Shown here: positions 36,080 to 37,290 of the stretch, one piece after another
Numbering within the stretch: the first letter of the stretch is position 1
Layout: every line of letters begins with the position of its first letter
Source: Streptomyces sp.
Lineage (GTDB): Bacteria > Actinomycetota > Actinomycetes > Streptomycetales > Streptomycetaceae
Length of the DNA: 37,290 nucleotides
NCBI RefSeq assembly: GCF_031181705.1
Contig: NZ_JAPSKN010000041.1
Location: 1 to 37,290 of the forward strand
Direction of reading: 5' to 3'
The notes under the pieces: model-generated
Seen by the model: only the letters and a program-made list of their open reading frames with translations
Told to the model about the DNA's origin: nothing
The model's database searches: none
Made by a program: the position numbers and the translations under genes

Positions 36080-37056
36080 TGAGCAGCGCGTCCGTGCCCC
36101 TGGCGGAGTCGATCAACGCGACCCTCGCCGACCTGCTCGACCAGGAGCCCGCCCTGCTGCTGCTCGGCGAGGACATCGGCCGGCTCGGGGGCGTCTTCCG
36201 GGTGACCCGGGGCCTGCGGGACCGCTTCGGAGCGGACCGGGTCCGCGACTCGCTCCTCGCCGAGTCCACGATCGTCGGCCAGGCGGTCGGTCTGGCGATG
36301 AGCGGGCTGGTCCCGGTCTGCGAGATCCAGTTCGACGGGTTCACCTATCCGGCGGTGAACCAGCTGGTGACCCAGGCGGCCCGGATCGGCGAGCGGTGGA
36401 ACGGGCAGGTCAGCCCGAGCCTGGTGGTGCGCATCCCGAGCGGCGGCGGCGTCCGGGGCGTCGAGCACCACAGCGAGTCCAACGAGGCGTTGTTCGCCCG
36501 TGTTCCGGGGCTGTCGGTGGCATGCCCGTCCACGGGCGAGGACGCCGACCAGATCCTGCGCTACGCGGTTCGGCTCGGTTCGCCCGTGGTGATGTACGAG
36601 CCGATCCGCCTGTACTGGCGGCGGAACACGCCGGTCCGGGACGCCCGGCCCGCGAAGTCGCCGACGGCGGCCCGGGTGGTGCGGCGCGGCGCCGACCTGA
36701 CGATCGCCACCTTCGGCGCGGTCACCCACGAGGTGCTGCAGGCGGCGCACGCCCTCGCCCCCGCCGTGGACGTCGAGGTGGTGGACCTGCGCTGGGTGGC
36801 CCCGCTCGACATGGACACGGTGATGGAGTCCGTCGCCGGCACCGGGCGGCTGCTGATCGTGCACGAGGGGTCCAAGGATGTCGGCATCGGCGCCGAGATC
36901 GCCGCGTTCGTGGCCGAGCACGGATTCGGCGTCCTGCGCGCTCCGGTCCGCCGGCTGGCTCCTGCCCGTCGGGCCTACCCCCCGGCGGATTTCGAGAAGG
37001 ACTACCTGATCGGTGTGCGGCAGATCACGGACGAGGTGCTGGTGATGACGAAATGA
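36079..37056 (+). CDS. 2-oxoacid dehydrogenase E1 component, beta subunit
   Basis: 325 aa, full family length. Its ATG (36079-36081) shares one base with the alpha-subunit stop (TGATG), and AAGGAG lies eight bases upstream, so the two subunits are translationally coupled. Seen: LLLGEDIGRLGGVFRVT near 27-43, the E1-beta block AESTIVGQAVGLAMSG, QFDGFTYPAVNQ, and the C-terminal transketolase domain with GAVTHEVLQAA and VDLRWVAPLD. It combines with the alpha subunit as the thiamine-dependent decarboxylase and passes the acyl group to the lipoyl arm of E2. Confidence 0.93.
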   Translation: MSSASVPLAESINATLADLLDQEPALLLLGEDIGRLGGVFRVTRGLRDRFGADRVRDSLLAESTIVGQAVGLAMSGLVPVCEIQFDGFTYPAVNQLVTQAARIGERWNGQVSPSLVVRIPSGGGVRGVEHHSESNEALFARVPGLSVACPSTGEDADQILRYAVRLGSPVVMYEPIRLYWRRNTPVRDARPAKSPTAARVVRRGADLTIATFGAVTHEVLQAAHALAPAVDVEVVDLRWVAPLDMDTVMESVAGTGRLLIVHEGSKDVGIGAEIAAFVAEHGFGVLRAPVRRLAPARRAYPPADFEKDYLIGVRQITDEVLVMTK

Positions 37057-37290
37057 CCGACTCCCCGGTGGACATGTACGTTCCCAGCTTCGGCCACGGC
37101 CTCGGCGAGGCCCTGCTCATCGAGTGGGTCGCCGCCGTCGGTGACCTGGTCGAGCGGGGGGACGTCATCGCGGTCGTGGAGACCGACAAGGCGAGCACGG
37201 AGATCGTGGCGGAGCTCGCGGGACGGGTCACGGCCCACTCCGCGACGGCCGGCACGGTCCTGAAGTCCGGTGAGCCCCTGTACCGGCTGG
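37053..37290 (+). CDS. 2-oxoacid dehydrogenase E2 (lipoyl acyltransferase), partial
   Basis: Starts at ATG 37053 with a 4-bp ATGA overlap with the E1-beta stop and runs off the window after about 79 codons. The visible part is a lipoyl domain: VPSFGHGLGEALLIEW, then the lipoylation site VVETDKAST with the modified Lys near residue 46. It would carry the acyl group from E1 to coenzyme A. Its presence shows that the operon encodes more than a lone E1 pair of the PglB/PglC kind, although an E3 cannot be judged from here. Confidence 0.92.
   Translation, partial: MTDSPVDMYVPSFGHGLGEALLIEWVAAVGDLVERGDVIAVVETDKASTEIVAELAGRVTAHSATAGTVLKSGEPLYRL

Noticed and set aside
1..37290. tRNA or rRNA genes, CRISPR arrays, insertion sequences, attachment sites
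   Set aside because: No cloverleaf-like segment, spaced repeat array, transposase or integrase coding sequence was seen.

Overview
The window is very GC-rich throughout, with the dense, translationally coupled gene packing and GTG/TTG starts typical of Streptomyces or a close actinomycete. It is the core of one nonribosomal peptide / polyketide gene cluster. Essentially every gene has a plausible role in that cluster. I see no tRNA, rRNA, CRISPR array or transposase.

Layout. (1) Positions 1-3357, minus strand: a free carrier protein, a P450, a thioesterase-like protein with a Cys nucleophile, and the start of a type I polyketide synthase. The first domain of that synthase is a KSQ (active-site Cys replaced by Gln), so it is a loading module. 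(2) 3806-5646: two convergent, unrelated Fe(II)/2-oxoglutarate oxygenases, one like proline cis-3-hydroxylase and one of the PhyH family, separated by a strong hairpin. (3) 6444-7772, plus strand: a PLP aminotransferase ending at a second strong hairpin. (4) 7851-34621, minus strand: a run of ten genes of about 27 kb. In transcription order they are an MbtH-like protein, an LmbU-family regulator, a stand-alone adenylation enzyme, a stand-alone PCP, a flavin monooxygenase, three NRPSs, a type II thioesterase and a P450. (5) 35174 to the end, plus strand: E1-alpha, E1-beta and the start of E2 of a 2-oxoacid dehydrogenase.

Assembly logic. The three NRPSs read C-A-PCP-E-C-A-PCP, then C-A-PCP-E-C-A-PCP, then C-A(N-MT)-PCP-TE. 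My manual reading of the specificity residues gives DVFSVASYAK and DVFSVAAYAK for the two A domains that precede epimerases. As I recall it, this is the piperazic-acid code. The predicted segment is D-Piz, X, D-Piz, Y, N-methyl-Z, followed by thioesterase release. Together with the KSQ polyketide synthase and a PCP/P450 pair suited to a beta-hydroxy amino acid, this resembles the azinothricin family of cyclic hexadepsipeptides (polyoxypeptin, aurantimycin and relatives). That match is from memory of those clusters and was not searched. The sixth amino-acid module, the rest of the PKS and the piperazate-forming enzymes are not in this window.

Most striking points. A near-identical 18-bp palindrome, with core GTCCCG-YY-GACGGGAC, occurs once in each of the three divergent intergenic regions and nowhere else that I noticed. 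It is a candidate cluster-wide operator, and the LmbU-family protein is the only regulator encoded here. A perfect 593-bp repeat with its own third-base (G-ending) codon style joins two A domains, with a divergent substrate-pocket patch just beside it. The thioesterase beside the free PCP and P450 has a Cys nucleophile, as in the aminoacyl shuttles SyrC and CmaE. Both P450s have altered oxygen-activation motifs.
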